Shown here: positions 1-12,600 of the stretch, one piece after another
Layout of the letters: every line of letters begins with the position of its first letter
Position numbering within the stretch: position 1 is the first letter of the stretch
Assembly (NCBI GenBank): GCA_963556495.2
Contig: OY747705.1
Location: 22,798,501 to 22,862,500, forward strand
Direction of reading: 5' to 3'
DNA length: 64,000 nt
From: Valencia hispanica
Taxonomy: Eukaryota; Chordata; Actinopteri; Cyprinodontiformes; Valenciidae
Notes under the pieces: generated by a model
Told to the model about the DNA's origin: nothing
The model's database searches: none
The model's input: the letters and a program-made list of their open reading frames with translations, nothing else
Translations under genes and position numbers: made by a program

Positions 1-3000
1 TGGCTTCATGGACCTCTGTCAGAATGATCAGATTATTCTACTTAAAGCAGGTCAGTGCATGATGTGAGTTAACATCCCTCCAGGCTAAAATCACAGCCTG
101 TGTTTCAGTTGTAACAACAAAAGTTGTTGTCACACTAGTCTAAGAGAGGTGGACCTCTACACAGATCAACGGTTGCACATGCCTTAGAAGGTGCATGGTT
201 TTTAATTCTCCAAAGAACAGCCAGCTTTGTTTTCTTCACAGTTTCTTCAGTGATAATGTGTAACTAGGCATCGGCTGGGGTAATATTCCCAGGGTTTGAT
301 AAAATCACCATGGTATTAGAGCATTTAGACAAATATTTAAAACAGAATTGTATAATATGATCAGACTTCTTTTATTTTTATTTTCCCCTACTACTGCCTA
401 ACATAATCACATTTATTATTAAGCTATAATCATTTTATTTATAACAGCCATTTATGTTCTAAGGCAGAAATAAAAAAAACACAGCTAAATGTTTATTCTG
501 GACAGGTTATTGGGACAACTAGGCATGATTCATGTTACTTTGCAACACATCTGTCAGGCTATTTATTTTAATACAGGTGATGTTGCGAACTCCCTCTGCC
601 TTTCTTCTAACATTATTTAGATTCAAGATGTTAATCATAGGAAAAGATCACAAATTAATGGCTGAAAAGCTTGGTTTCAATCGCAACCAGGGCTGTCTCC
701 CATCATCTGTCACTTAGAGCGATATAACACAGCAGTTTCTTACAATTATACCTATGTATTCATCAGCAGACTTTGCTTTGACCCTACATAAATTATTTTG
801 AGTTGCTGTGACAGATTGGTTCTAGTTTTATTTTTGGACATTTACACTGCTTTCATTTTACTGAGCAAGACCTCGGGCAACGTTGCTGCAGTGGTACCTG
901 GTAACCGCTCATCATCTGGCCCTGTTTGGTCTTCATAGTGGAAACAGCCATTAAAAAACAGCCAGGGTAAATAGGAGCTCCAGGAAAAATATGTTCCAGG
1001 TTTCATAGTAGAAACATGCCCTAAGAGAGATGGATGTCACCCCTTTAACTTTCACAGCATGATAGCCTGTGTTTGTTGTGACCAGAAATATTTCCAGCTG
1101 CTTAATTTGTCGATCTTTTTCCATGAGGACAAGTACAGTAGCTGTATTTCCACCAGCTGACAGACAGGAAGCCGCAATCAATAGTGAAGAGACAGGACTG
1201 TATTACTCTATTCTTTTTACAGCTGCAGAAAAAACCTAGGTCAATTTTGGTAGTATTTTTAAATGGACTGGAAGCCAACAAAAAGATATGTCAAAATATT
1301 TGACCAGATTTAAATCTGTACTTTATACCTGGATTACAGTAACTGATCCATTCCTAATTACACCATTAGCAATTTGAATATATAAATCACAGAGTGGTGT
1401 CTGTGAAGCCTTTGTTTATGTTTATGAACTTTACACTTTAAACCATGAGAATATACCTTAACTGATACTAGTCTATTGTTAAAGATCAAGTAAGTGTGTC
1501 ATGCCTCATGAAGAAACTGGAATGTGGACTGATGAAAGGTTTTTAAATGCTTTCTTTGTATTAGTGTCTGCCACCTAATGACTTTTTAAACTATCTGCCC
1601 TTTGAAGCTTTGAGCCAAAACCGTCTTGCATTTCAGCTTGTGTGCTCATTACCCTGGGGCATCGATGTAAAACTTGCCCAATGGAGCAGGGATTGCTTTC
1701 ATCACTGAAATAAGGAAACAAAGGTGTAAATAAGCAGATAAAAGCAACAAAAAAATGCTTCTGCAAGAAAACAGTGAAAAGCCAGAGATAAAAAGGCAAA
1801 TGTAAATCAAAATGAAATTGAGAAGAGCAAAACATCCAGAACACTAAAATAGATACTTTGGTGCGTTTGGTTTGGCCGCTTTAAAAAGGTCAGATGCTAA
1901 TATGTAATATTACATTTAGAGCACAGGCCGCATAGTGGTGCTCTCAATTTGTCCATTGAAGTCACATTTCCAAGTCATATAATCAAAGTTAGATTGCTGA
2001 CTTAGAAGTTAGACAAATGCTAACTATCCAAATTCCATATCTAATATGACTGCATCGAGTCTAAAACGCTGTCACAGTTACAGAAATAAACATTTTATTT
2101 ACAATTCAACCTCCTGGTCTGACTAATTTAGTTTAAGGCTCAACTAGGAATCCAATTTTAAAACCTTTTAAAAGAAACTCACTTTAAAAATTCCAAACCA
2201 TATTTTTAATGGAAATGGTATGTAATTAAAAACAATCTAATTATTGTAACTAAATACAGTCGTATACAAAACTGTACTGTGAAGGCAATGTGTAGGTTAT
2301 ACAGCCTTGTGCAACTCTTTTAATAAACAGTTGTATCCAGTTAAAAAATTACTTTTATATTATCTTTTGCTTTACTATTTTCAGATGTGCAGTGGGTCTT
2401 ATCCTTCAAAACAGCCATGTAGCTAAGAAATATGATTGTTTGGTGAGCTTCTGAATCTTTTGGGGGCCCATCCCCCTCTGAAAATTAATTAGACATAAAG
2501 CCTTGACCCCAAGCAATGAGGGAAAAAACTAGTTCACCCATGTTTCCTCAATGCAGCATTTGTTAGACAATCAGCACTGTGCTTTTTCCTGCTGTTTATG
2601 TTTATCAGGACCTTTTTTACGAAGGAGGTTGGTTTGTAGTTTACATAATCATACCCAGAAAAAAAAAAAATCAGCATTGTTTTTAAAACAATATCAGTCC
2701 TGAGCCTCTGTTTTTTTTCAGATCTTTTTTTAAATAAATCTTCTATCTTTGTGTCAACAGGGTGCATGGATGTTCTTCTGATCCGTATGTGCCGAGCCTA
2801 CAACCCCATCAATAATACACTACTCTTTGATGGAAAGTTTGCGAGTGCTCAGCTTTTTAAAGCTCTTGGTGAGTCAGCACGCTGTTTCTTCCTCTTTTCC
2901 TGTCTTTCTCTCCCATAGACATTCTGAAACGTTGGGCAGGTGATTTGATCTCAAATTTTTATCGTTTTAGCTGTCACGACAATTATAGTCAAACCTTTTT

Positions 3001-5080
3001 TGCTTCTCTTCCACCCTTCAGGCTGTGATGACCTTGTCAATGCTGTGTTTGACTTAGCGAAAACTCTGAGTCGTATACAGATGTCAGAGGACGAGATGGC
3101 ACTGTTCAGTGCGGCTGTCTTGCTGTCACCAGGTGAGATTAATGCATCTAACATTTATCACCTTCCTGTAAATGCTAAACCAGTGTAACTAGTTACTGCC
3201 TAGTTGATTCATACAATTAGAATTAATGGTTGAAGGTGTGTAGTGTATGCAACATTAGATTTACCAGCATTATTAAATGCAGTGACTCGACCAGTGTCGA
3301 CCAGTGTTATCTACTTGCCCACAAATCCCCAGATTATTGAACTCATCATTCATTGTTATTTTCCACTGTAGTCCGTATCGCATTGACGTAAGCCGTGTCA
3401 GCTGTTTATCATGCAGGCATATTTAAAGCTGCGGTGACATTAGAACGTTCTTGTGTGTGTTTATTATGTTACATTAATTTAGCCTTTAAGCTTTTCTTGT
3501 TGAATTCGTTTTGCAGAAAAAAAAGATCTTTAAACTGATATTATCAGGTAATAAATTATTTTATGTGCAAAAGAACATAACTTGTTAGGCATCATTTATG
3601 TTGTAAATTGAGCCACAGACTTTCAAACGACTTCATTAAACAGGAACGTGTGTTGGTGCTACAGAGTTGTTTTCATTCACACCCTATTACCAGCTGGGCT
3701 ACATAATAAAAATGATCTGTATTGGCATTACAGATAAAAATCTAGTTACCAAGTTTACTTTTTTTTTTCATTGTTAAAACTGTATCAGTTATAAGAAAAC
3801 AAATTACTGTTCCTGACAGAGTTGTGTGTTCACTCTTAACAATAACTACTTCTAAATTCAACTTATAAAGGTTAAAACTTAATTGATTCAGGTTCATAGT
3901 TCACAACCTAGACATTCAGAGCTATTTTCACAAACCTATCATGAACTAGTTTTAATGTATTACTCGATTGGTTTATACAAGTTCATGAAAAAATATAGGT
4001 CACAATGTCATGTAATTCTCTCATGTTATCTTTTCTCACATAAACCATATTTTATTATGGACAAATTTACAATAAAACTTTTCTCATTTACCTAGCTTCT
4101 TGGTTTACTTGTCAGAAGAAAAGTGACTCCAAAATTTGTCACTAATAACTGCCCCATTAGGACTGTTTTAAATTGGGACCAGCAAGTACTAGTTCTGTTT
4201 GAATTTTTCTCAGCTGACAAAATTGCCACTGACATAATTAAAAACATCTCTGCTGATATGCCCAGAAAGAAAAACATAAAAATGACTCAATACATGTAAC
4301 TGAAGTTTTAGTCCTCTGCTCACCTTTGTTGTAAATCTAAACCCCTACTGGAGTAACAACTGATCCAGGGTGCAGACACAGCTCAGCCTACCTCCCTGAA
4401 CTTCGCACAGACACTAACATTTAGACGCAGTCAGCAGTCACCAAGCTCTTTCCTTTAGGGGAAAATTTTGCAACTCTTTCCTGCATGAAGTAGCTAACGT
4501 TTGCCAGATCGGTTTTTCAGTTTACTACATTTATTTACTTCCAACTAGAGGTATGTTTGATGTCGCCAGGGAGAGCTGCACTCAATTCAAGATCATGTAA
4601 AAAAACAGCTTGGCACAGTTTGAAGTTCTCCCAAAAAAAAGTTATGTCATTAAAATGCTTTCTTAAACATGTCTCCTGGTTATTTGTATATACTAAATCT
4701 GTGGTCTTTTTTTTCAGACCGACCTTGGCTGACAGATGTCCAGAAGATCCAGAAGCTGCAGGAGAAAGTTTATGTTGGTCTGCAGCGCTGCCTGCAAAAA
4801 CAGGGAGCATCAGAGGAGAAGCTAGCAAAGGTACAGAAACTTTCTGATATATTGTTTAACATTTGGATGTGTATGATTTTTTTATTATCTTCTAATATAA
4901 TTTGTACTTCTATCCTAGATGGTGTCAAAGCTTCCCATGATGAGGTCCATTTGCAACCTCCACATAGATAAGCTGGAGTTTTTCCGTCTGATTCACCCTG
5001 AGACAGCGTATGCCTTCCCTCCTTTGTACAGGGAAGTTTTTGGGAGCGAAATTACCTTCCCGGACTCCACTGAGGGCTAA
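1..5080 (+). CDS. rorc: ROR-family nuclear receptor, ligand-binding domain (partial; best fit ROR gamma)
   Basis: This is the 3' part of a gene for a retinoic-acid-receptor-related orphan receptor, a nuclear transcription factor that binds ROR response elements as a monomer. Five exons are visible: 1-50 (cut by the window edge), 2761-2868, 3022-3132, 4718-4830 and 4919-5080. All have GT/AG borders and matching phases, and together give 180 residues of the ligand-binding domain. Visible motifs are GFMDLCQNDQ, IRMCRAYNPINNT, SEDEMALFSAAVLLSPDRPW and the C-terminal AF-2 helix PPLYREVF, which recruits coactivators. The DNA-binding domain must lie upstream of the window. The stop is TAA at 5078-5080. 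Membership of the ROR family is firm. Choosing gamma over alpha or beta rests on CRAYN and the ending FGSEITFPDSTEG, and is less certain. Confidence 0.85.
51..2760 (+). other. ROR gene intron, no recognised element
   Basis: A 2.7-kb AT-rich intron between the GFMDLCQNDQ exon and the CRAYNPINNT exon. I saw no reading frame with family resemblance and no clear transposon ends; the short open frames here look like chance. The intron closes with a long polypyrimidine tract and CAG at 2758-2760. Confidence 0.6.
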
Positions 5081-8000
5081 TTTAGCCACTCGCCAAAATG
5101 GCGTGAATAACATTGTGACACTGAGGTTTATTTGGAGGAAGATGAACATTTGGTAACTGTCATAAGGCAAAACCAACCAGCCCAATGACATTCCTGCACG
5201 TCACACTTTAGTGCACTCTCCTCTCACCTCTGAAATTCAAACCCTGCGGAGTAGCTTTCACCGCCCTGCAGGCCAGCCCTTTTAACTCAACACAATGGGA
5301 GCTGCTGCTGGGTCGCCAGTGCACGTTACCTCCTTTGTAAAGAAGTGAAGAAACTTTTGAACAGTAGCCTACATTGTTTTTATTCTCAAAAATATTTTTC
5401 TATAAGACACATTTAACTGCTTGTTAAGTTTAATTCCTTTCTGGCATAGATTTTGTTACTTTCAAAGCTCCTGAAGGCGATTGTTGAATGTACCCCCCCT
5501 TTCTGTAACCATCCAAGATATACTAGAGTGTAAAAACCTATAGCAAACTCCTCACCCTCATCAGGAGATTAACAGTAATGATGCCTGCTTCATTTTAGTG
5601 CAGAAACAGTTGTTGCTTGTTTGTGTCTCTCAGTAGCACCCACACATTGCTGTTTTTGTAACATGAACAAGCTTAAAGGGACCATGATCAAACTCTGAAG
5701 CAGAAAGTTTCATTTCTTTGTATGTCATACTCAAACCCACAAATTCATTCAACCTAGAGCACGGAAAGATAGCACTTATGCTAACATCTGATCAGTTGTT
5801 TGTACGAGCACTTGAGATATCAACTTTAGATATGTTGTCGGTGAACTGAGTCGTTGCTTTTTTATGTAATTGATGACCTCAGTCCAAATCCCTTTTCCCC
5901 TTTTCCACTTAGAAAATGAGATAACTACAGAGGTATTGTGAAAGTATTTTCAGATGTACTTTTTTTATATATAAAATATATTTATATATAGAAACATCTA
6001 AAAAGTGTAAAATAAGAACAGAGTTTATACCTTGTGAAGCGATGGCAGTTGTCTGGTCCACAGTTTCTCAAATAAGAACGATTGTGGCAGAAATGAAAAA
6101 CAATGTGGTTAATTAGCACTTACAAGTCCTTGTTAGGCTGTAGACAAACCAACCTGGCACAGGAATTTATGTTAGCAGTGTAACTGCCAGATGTAAAACC
6201 TATATTAAACCAGACAGAAAGTCTACAATCAATCTTTAATCACCCCCCTACTTCGGCTGAGCTGTCTGAGCAGAGCCCTCCGAGGCTGACCTCTGTGGAG
6301 AGTTGCCTGGAAATACCACATCTCAGGCCTTTCTACTGAAATATCCTATTTTTTGCTGGATAAAACTCCAGCAGTCTCAACAAAAAGGTTAAAAAGCTGT
6401 GAATAAATGCACAAGCTGAAATGATAATAAACTATAAATGAAGGGACAAAGAGTTTGAAACGGCGATGTTGGATTGTGGTGTTCTTTAAGCTCCCTATGG
6501 CCTCTTCGCTCTGCGGCTGGGCCAATGAAATGTTTTGATCAGAGATTGATAACTTGTATTCCTTACTCCCAGCTCCCTTACTACCTCACATTCTCCAGAC
6601 ACTAGATGGCAAAGCCCAGGGTTGACAGAGCCATCAGCTACCCCCCTGAGTTAATGCCTACAGTATGTATTCATAGAGAGCATTGAAAATCACAAAATAA
6701 TTCTGGTAAAACTGGAAAGAAACTAAATAAAACTTGTTATCTTTGCATGCTAAAGACGTCTCTCTGACTGCTGTTCTGTTTATTTCAGAGCGCTGTATGC
6801 CTTTAGTTCCAGGAAGCCTTGCACATACACAGATCTATCTCGAGTTAGATCTCTAGAGATGCCTGCAGGCATCATGAAAACTTTTCATTTGAAGTCGGCT
6901 GCTGTATTAGATTTCTGTAAAACAATAAATCTTGTTGTACCAGCAGCCCAAAGAGGCCATCAGAAATTAAATTAAATCTCTATATTTGGAGTCCTAAGAC
7001 AATCACATGACAGATATTGGATGTTGTCTATCTCGGAGTAATCTTTAAGCCGAGTTGGCTTAGCACTGCTGGGACAGTGCTGTTCACCGTTTGTTATTTC
7101 ATGCAACATGAAGGGGGACGTTTCCCTTGTTTCGGTACTTAAGATTGTGGCATTGTGGGATTGTGCAATAATGTCCTTCCCATTGTTCTCAGTATGTCGG
7201 GCCTTAGTGGTCATGTATTACAGTCAATGTTTTCTTTAGCACTCCAGCATAATAACCTCACTGCACCACAAATAATCTTATTCATAGCATAATGTACCAA
7301 ATACGTAACTGACATCTTTGCAGATCAGATGATCCAGTCACATAGCATTTACAGATGTTTGTGTTTCAGGCCTGAGAATGTTAAATGTGTTCATTTATAA
7401 AGAATTCTATATGTATATATACATTTTGCAGGATTAAAACAGTCCAGAGGATGGGACCTATGATCTGCAATTTCATGTCCCTTTAGACTCACTCAGGGAG
7501 ATAGCTGGGCTCTCTGTCCTACAACGTCTGCAGGTAGTCGAGCTAGCAAGACACCTTGCACCAACATAGAAGACCTTTAAACTTTGATCACTGTGTACAG
7601 TACACGTTGTTGTGAATGTTTGATTACAGAAGTATCAAAGACTTTACCCCCCTGTCTGATATCATTATTGCAAGACATTTTTTTGTTGAAAACATAGATT
7701 AAATAGGAGATTAAAAAAATTAAATAACAGATTAATTGTAATCTCTGAATTCTATGTTGGTTTTGTTGTGATCTTTTGTTTCTTGATTTGTATCCTCCAT
7801 TGTTGTACTGTTCTTTTTTTTTGCATAAGATAGTGTCCTTTTTTCTCTCGGAGAGATGTAATTGTATTTTTTTAAGAGTTTTTAAAGATGTCTCTCTAAA
7901 AGTTTCGCATTCGTCATGATCCTCTTGTTTAAAATCTTTTCACTTTATTTTAAGATTATTATTGTTAATAAATCAATTTAGAGTTTTATATGAAATAATT

Positions 8001-8092
8001 TATGTCATGGTTTTGAAACCTAAGAGGTTTTAACACAGTGAAGTGTTGTTGCACAATGGTGATACTGTATGTGAATTTAAGAATGTAATAAA
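5081..8092 (+). other. Probable long 3' UTR of the ROR gene
   Basis: About 3 kb without supported coding sequence follows the ROR stop codon. Several AATAAA hexamers occur; the last before the next gene's region is at 8087-8092, followed by a T/GT-rich stretch. I infer that transcription can run to about 8.1 kb, with earlier hexamers as possible alternative sites. There is no transcript evidence. Confidence 0.45.
8087..8092 (+). terminator. Candidate polyadenylation signal of the ROR gene
   Basis: The sequence is AATAAA, followed about 30-60 bases later by a T-rich and GTTCTGTTGCTGTG stretch typical of a downstream element. It is the last good signal before the sh3gl1 promoter region. Confidence 0.4.
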
Positions 8093-8788
8093 AGTCTTTT
8101 TACAAGTTAAATTGAGCATTGCTGACGTTTCTTTTTTTTGTTTTGCGTTCTGTTGCTGTGCAAAAGAAAATATCTGATTGTTATTATTTTATTCTGTTTT
8201 GCCTTGGGCATTACAGATTTCTTGAAAGCATAATTTAATTTTATTCACATCGACAACACAAAAAGACAGATTTACAAGACGGACCAATAAGAGAGAGAAA
8301 AAGATTAGGGCTGTAAGTAAGTACATTTTATTTGTAAAGACCTGGCCAATGACAGTATGGTATAAAATACATAAAGCAGAAGTGTAAAGAAATATCAAAA
8401 CCATAGCAAAAAATAATAAAAATAAAATGAAAAATAGAATAATTGAAAAAGTAATAAATGTAGGTGTACTGTGTAAGGCTAAAATAATAAAAGCAATAAA
8501 CAAAGCTGAGTCTAGTTCTGAGTTCAGTTTTTAGACTCAAGGGGAGAGAGGTCCAGAATCTGGGGCCACAGTAGCAAATTATCTTTGTCCTGTTGCCTTT
8601 AGTCTGGTACGTGGCATCACCAGTGGGCTTTTTTCTTTGGAACTCAGGGACCTTTTAGACTGTGGAAGAAAGCTGGAGTACCCACAGAGAAACTATGCAT
8701 GTACAGGGAGAACAAGCGAATTTCATTTAGAAAGCCCTAAACTGGGAATAAAACCCAGGACCTTCTTGCTGCAAGGCACCAACTGTTC

Positions 8789-8789
<1 letters not shown>

Positions 8790-8822
<33 letters not shown>

Positions 8823-8867
8823 GAATAATAAGAATAATAAGAATAATAAGAATAATAAGAATAATAA

Positions 8868-8919
<52 letters not shown>

Positions 8920-8920
8920 T
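8790..8920. repeat. AAT/AAG microsatellite
   Basis: A compound trinucleotide array: pure TAA units flank a central block of alternating AAG and AAT units. It lies between the ROR and sh3gl1 genes. A second, degenerate AGT/AGC array is at 9124-9220. Confidence 0.95.
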
Positions 8921-9123
8921 GAAAACTAATTATATTTTTGGGTTAATACATTTTTTTAAACACACTTATATTTTTAATTCATTGATTAAAAACAACAAAC
9001 ATTAGTATAATTAAATGTTAACCTTTCTGTTTAAAATGTGTAACATAAACTGTTATTAAATGAACAAACAAATGGCTAAATGAGCGGATAATAAAAAACT
9101 AATCTTACCATCTAACCACCACC

Positions 9124-9220
9124 ATTACTAATATTATTATTTTAATAATAATATTAGTAGTAGTAGTAGAAGTAGTAGCAGCAGCAGCAGCTGTAGTAGT
9201 AGTAGTAGCAGTAGCAGTGA
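9124..9220. repeat. Degenerate AGT/AGC trinucleotide array
   Basis: Imperfect ATT, AGT and AGC units upstream of the sh3gl1 promoter region. This is simple-sequence DNA with no coding signal. Confidence 0.85.
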
Positions 9221-9429
9221 TTAGTTAAAGCGTTTTATTAGTCTTCAGCAGCTTCGGTTCTGGTGATATATTAAATATTCAGCAGGGGGCAGTGTTTTCA
9301 TTTATTTAAAGCATTGCGTCACCGACGTTTAAAAAAATATTTTCTGTGTTTGACAGAGATTTGGAAAAGTAAAATAAGACTTTGAGTTCGGCCTATTAAA
9401 TGACCTTTTTGTCATTTTCACCCCTTTAT

Positions 9430-9656
9430 CTGTGACAGTAGCGGCACCACTCTCACTGTGGACGTGGTCAGTTGGCGTGTCCCGACTTGGAGTGACGGCT
9501 CAGCAGACTTATGATTCTCCCCCCACATCGAAGCGGTTGCTTTTTTTTTTTTGCACTGGCTCCTTTTCTGACTAACTGTAAGGTTAACTTTTTTCCTACG
9601 TCTTGATCTGTTTACACCTCCGACAGTAGAAGAGCAGAGGACAGTCCGGTTTCAAC
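9430..9656 (+). promoter_or_regulatory. sh3gl1 5' UTR and likely promoter region
   Basis: This stretch directly upstream of the sh3gl1 start codon is more GC-rich than its surroundings and contains several CpGs. It ends in the leader ACAGTCCGGTTTCAACATG. The transcription start is not defined by any motif I can see, so the extent is inferred from position and composition. Confidence 0.4.
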
Positions 9657-12600
9657 ATGTCTGTGGCGGGTTTGAAGAAGCAGTTTTACAAAGCCAGCCA
9701 GGTTTGCAAAACTTTTCCCTTACCGTTAGCGGCGAGCTAGCTGCATGTAGCATACTGAGCTAACAGAGTAAAGCTAACACCGCTTCGTTTATATAGCGGT
9801 GGGTGTTTTTGACAACTTGTTGTTTCAGTGTGTGTAAATGTTGAAATTTACAGACACTTCTACTTCTACTTTTCTTTCTGTATTCTTCATGAGCTACTGT
9901 GAAATTAACAAAAGTCGCAATGCTTACACTGGACATAACTGGGTAATAACGCATCAAGTATGGAATGTATAATATAAATCAATTTTTACAAAATGCAACA
10001 ATTCAGATTGTGTAGAGAAAACAAACTGTGGTGAATCTTAGATTTATTAGCTTAAAGAAGAGTCATGTAGTATTGTGATGTAAAGAGAAAAAACAACAAC
10101 AACCAACACTGTAAAGAAAAGCAGTGTAACTCTGCCAGGGTTGATTCATGGAAATTTGTTTTTATGACTGCTTTTTAAGTAGTAAAACAGTCCCTCTTGT
10201 TCGAAACACAAATAGTCGTTCTTCAGTGTAGTTTAGTCTGTCTGATTTAAAACCTGCATATATCTGCCCTAGAAATAAAACATCTACCTCTGTTTACTTG
10301 TCTCAGCTTTAATGGGAATGTTTTTAATTTTGGCCATCTCTCCCAGTCATGGGAGGAGACTGTTTAAAAAGATTTTTTTTTGTCTCTTTTTTTTTTTTCC
10401 TACCCCTGCTGATCTAAGCAGGAAAGACATTTGGGTTCTGCCCCAGCTTCCTGTCAGGAATAAACCTAGATCCCTGTAGTAAAGGGAAAATAAGACAATT
10501 TAGAGGCTGTGGTGTCGTGCAGTGCAGCGCTGGAGTGAAAATGATTAGCAGAAAAAGAGGTAAAGTAGACCAGTGCATGATAATTGACCCAAAGGAAGGA
10601 TGCAGTGAAAAGAGGGTGGACAGAGTGTGCTCTTCCTTTATTTCACTGCATTGCAGCTGCTTTTCTTGCCAAAACTCCATGCAAGGCAATAACACTCCAC
10701 ATAGCTCAGATTTTATTCACAGGAGGAATGCAGGAAGTTGGCAGTGAAATTAAATGTTTGCTCAAATGTTGTCGTCCCCGACGCCACCTTTCATTATCTC
10801 TCCCCCCTATTAAATAATAAATGACAAACCTGAAATGTTTGTCTCCCAAAGGTGAAATCAGTACTGGCTGAAAATTCAAATAAATTAAACAGGGACAGGG
10901 AAATATTATAGTTACAAGATAACACACAAGAGGCAATCTGTCACTTAAAAGGAAATAGTCGATAACGCTTAGGCAAAGCATTTTTGTATGGCAGGTTTCA
11001 AGCTTTACCTGTGAGTTTTTCTTTGTTTTATTTCTGTTTAATATTGAAAAATAATCAGCATCATTACTAAAGTCTTATATTTTCCCCTATTCCGTCTGGT
11101 GATTATTAGATATCACTAGCCAAGTAGAATTATGAATTGTGATATCGAAGTCGTTCTATCTCTGGTTTTATGTTTCTAACGCTAACTTGAACAACAACGT
11201 AATTTCGGTTGCATTTCACAGAATTTTGTTTATCAAAGACAAGACAAGGCGCCGAAGAGTTTGGCGCCCATTGCGAGTTCGGTATTTATTATTTCTATTG
11301 TGGGATGTCGATCATACCGAGCGCTAAACCACAGCTCAATCTAAAAGGATTAGTCCAGATTAGAGGGTGCTGTGGATTTGATTTGGGATTAAGCCGGTTT
11401 GGAGGAATGATATTCGTCACGTAATTCTCAGATTGCTTTTTTAAAATCTTGAATCATTGTCAGTTCCAGACAGGTGCAGGTTATGGCGTGACTAAATGTT
11501 TTAGATGCAAAGGCTCAGAGATGATAACGATTTGCAGAGTATGGAAATGTTGAGAACACAGAAGAGGGTTTTCCATCATGTTTTGCATATTGTTTTCTTT
11601 CATGTATTTCTATTAGTGTTTTTATTTTTTACATTAAGTATGCTTCTTAAATCTGTTATTACCTGAACTGAGTAATTTTAATTTCCCACTGTTTCAACCC
11701 TCAGGTTTGACACAGATCTGTTTAACCTAACCACATTATTGTCAACTGTGTAAATGAGTGTCTGATTGTGCTGTCTACATGTGTAGTCATTATTCTGGCA
11801 TTTTATTGCATCTTATTTAAAGTATACATTTTCTGACTAAATCTGTCAGTGTGGCGCCCTCTTCAGGTTAAAAGTCTGCACTACATTTGAATTTGAATCT
11901 GCCATCACTATTGGCTAATGGCACGTTCACACCGGTCAGCGCGTCCAGGCGTCAAATCGCTCAAACGGACGAAAGTCGACGCTTTAAAGTTAAAACCCAG
12001 CAGCTTGCACACTTTGTAGTCTGCGTCGGCGCGTCGGGGCATCAGCGCATCACATCATTCTGTCAGCGTGCAGGCGTGGATTTGTCTGTTGCTAGTTTAC
12101 AACATGGCGGATCATGTCGAGTGGCTTGGGTTTATTTAATTAATGAAGCCACACAAGCCAGACAACGTCGTCTAAACACATAAGGAAGTTAAAAGAAAAA
12201 TATTTAACTGCTTACCTGGCACTCAAATATCCTCCGATATCTTCCTCAAAATAAGATCCGATCTCTTCCTGTCTTTGTAAAAAGACGAAGACGGGTCATA
12301 AAATTCACGAACATTACACACAGCGACGGTTAGTTGATCCTCCATCTTGAATGAAAAACTTGCCGATCCACCCATGGAAGGAGTAACTACGTCAGTACAA
12401 AGAGTCGCTCTGATTGGTTGACGCCCCGCGTTTGCTGCCCGAAAGTTCAGTATTCCCAACTTCACGCAGCAGCTGCGCAGCCGGGCAGCAGCCGCGTGGA
12501 CGCGCCGATGCCAGCTGCGCCGATGCCAGCTGCGCCGATGGGTGCGACTTGCTGCGGGGCGGCTTGGCGCCCACTAGATGCGTAGGTACCATAGACTTGC

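Noticed and set aside
8790..8920. Regularly spaced repeats as a CRISPR-like array
   Set aside because: Simple trinucleotide repeats without unique spacers, in a vertebrate genome.
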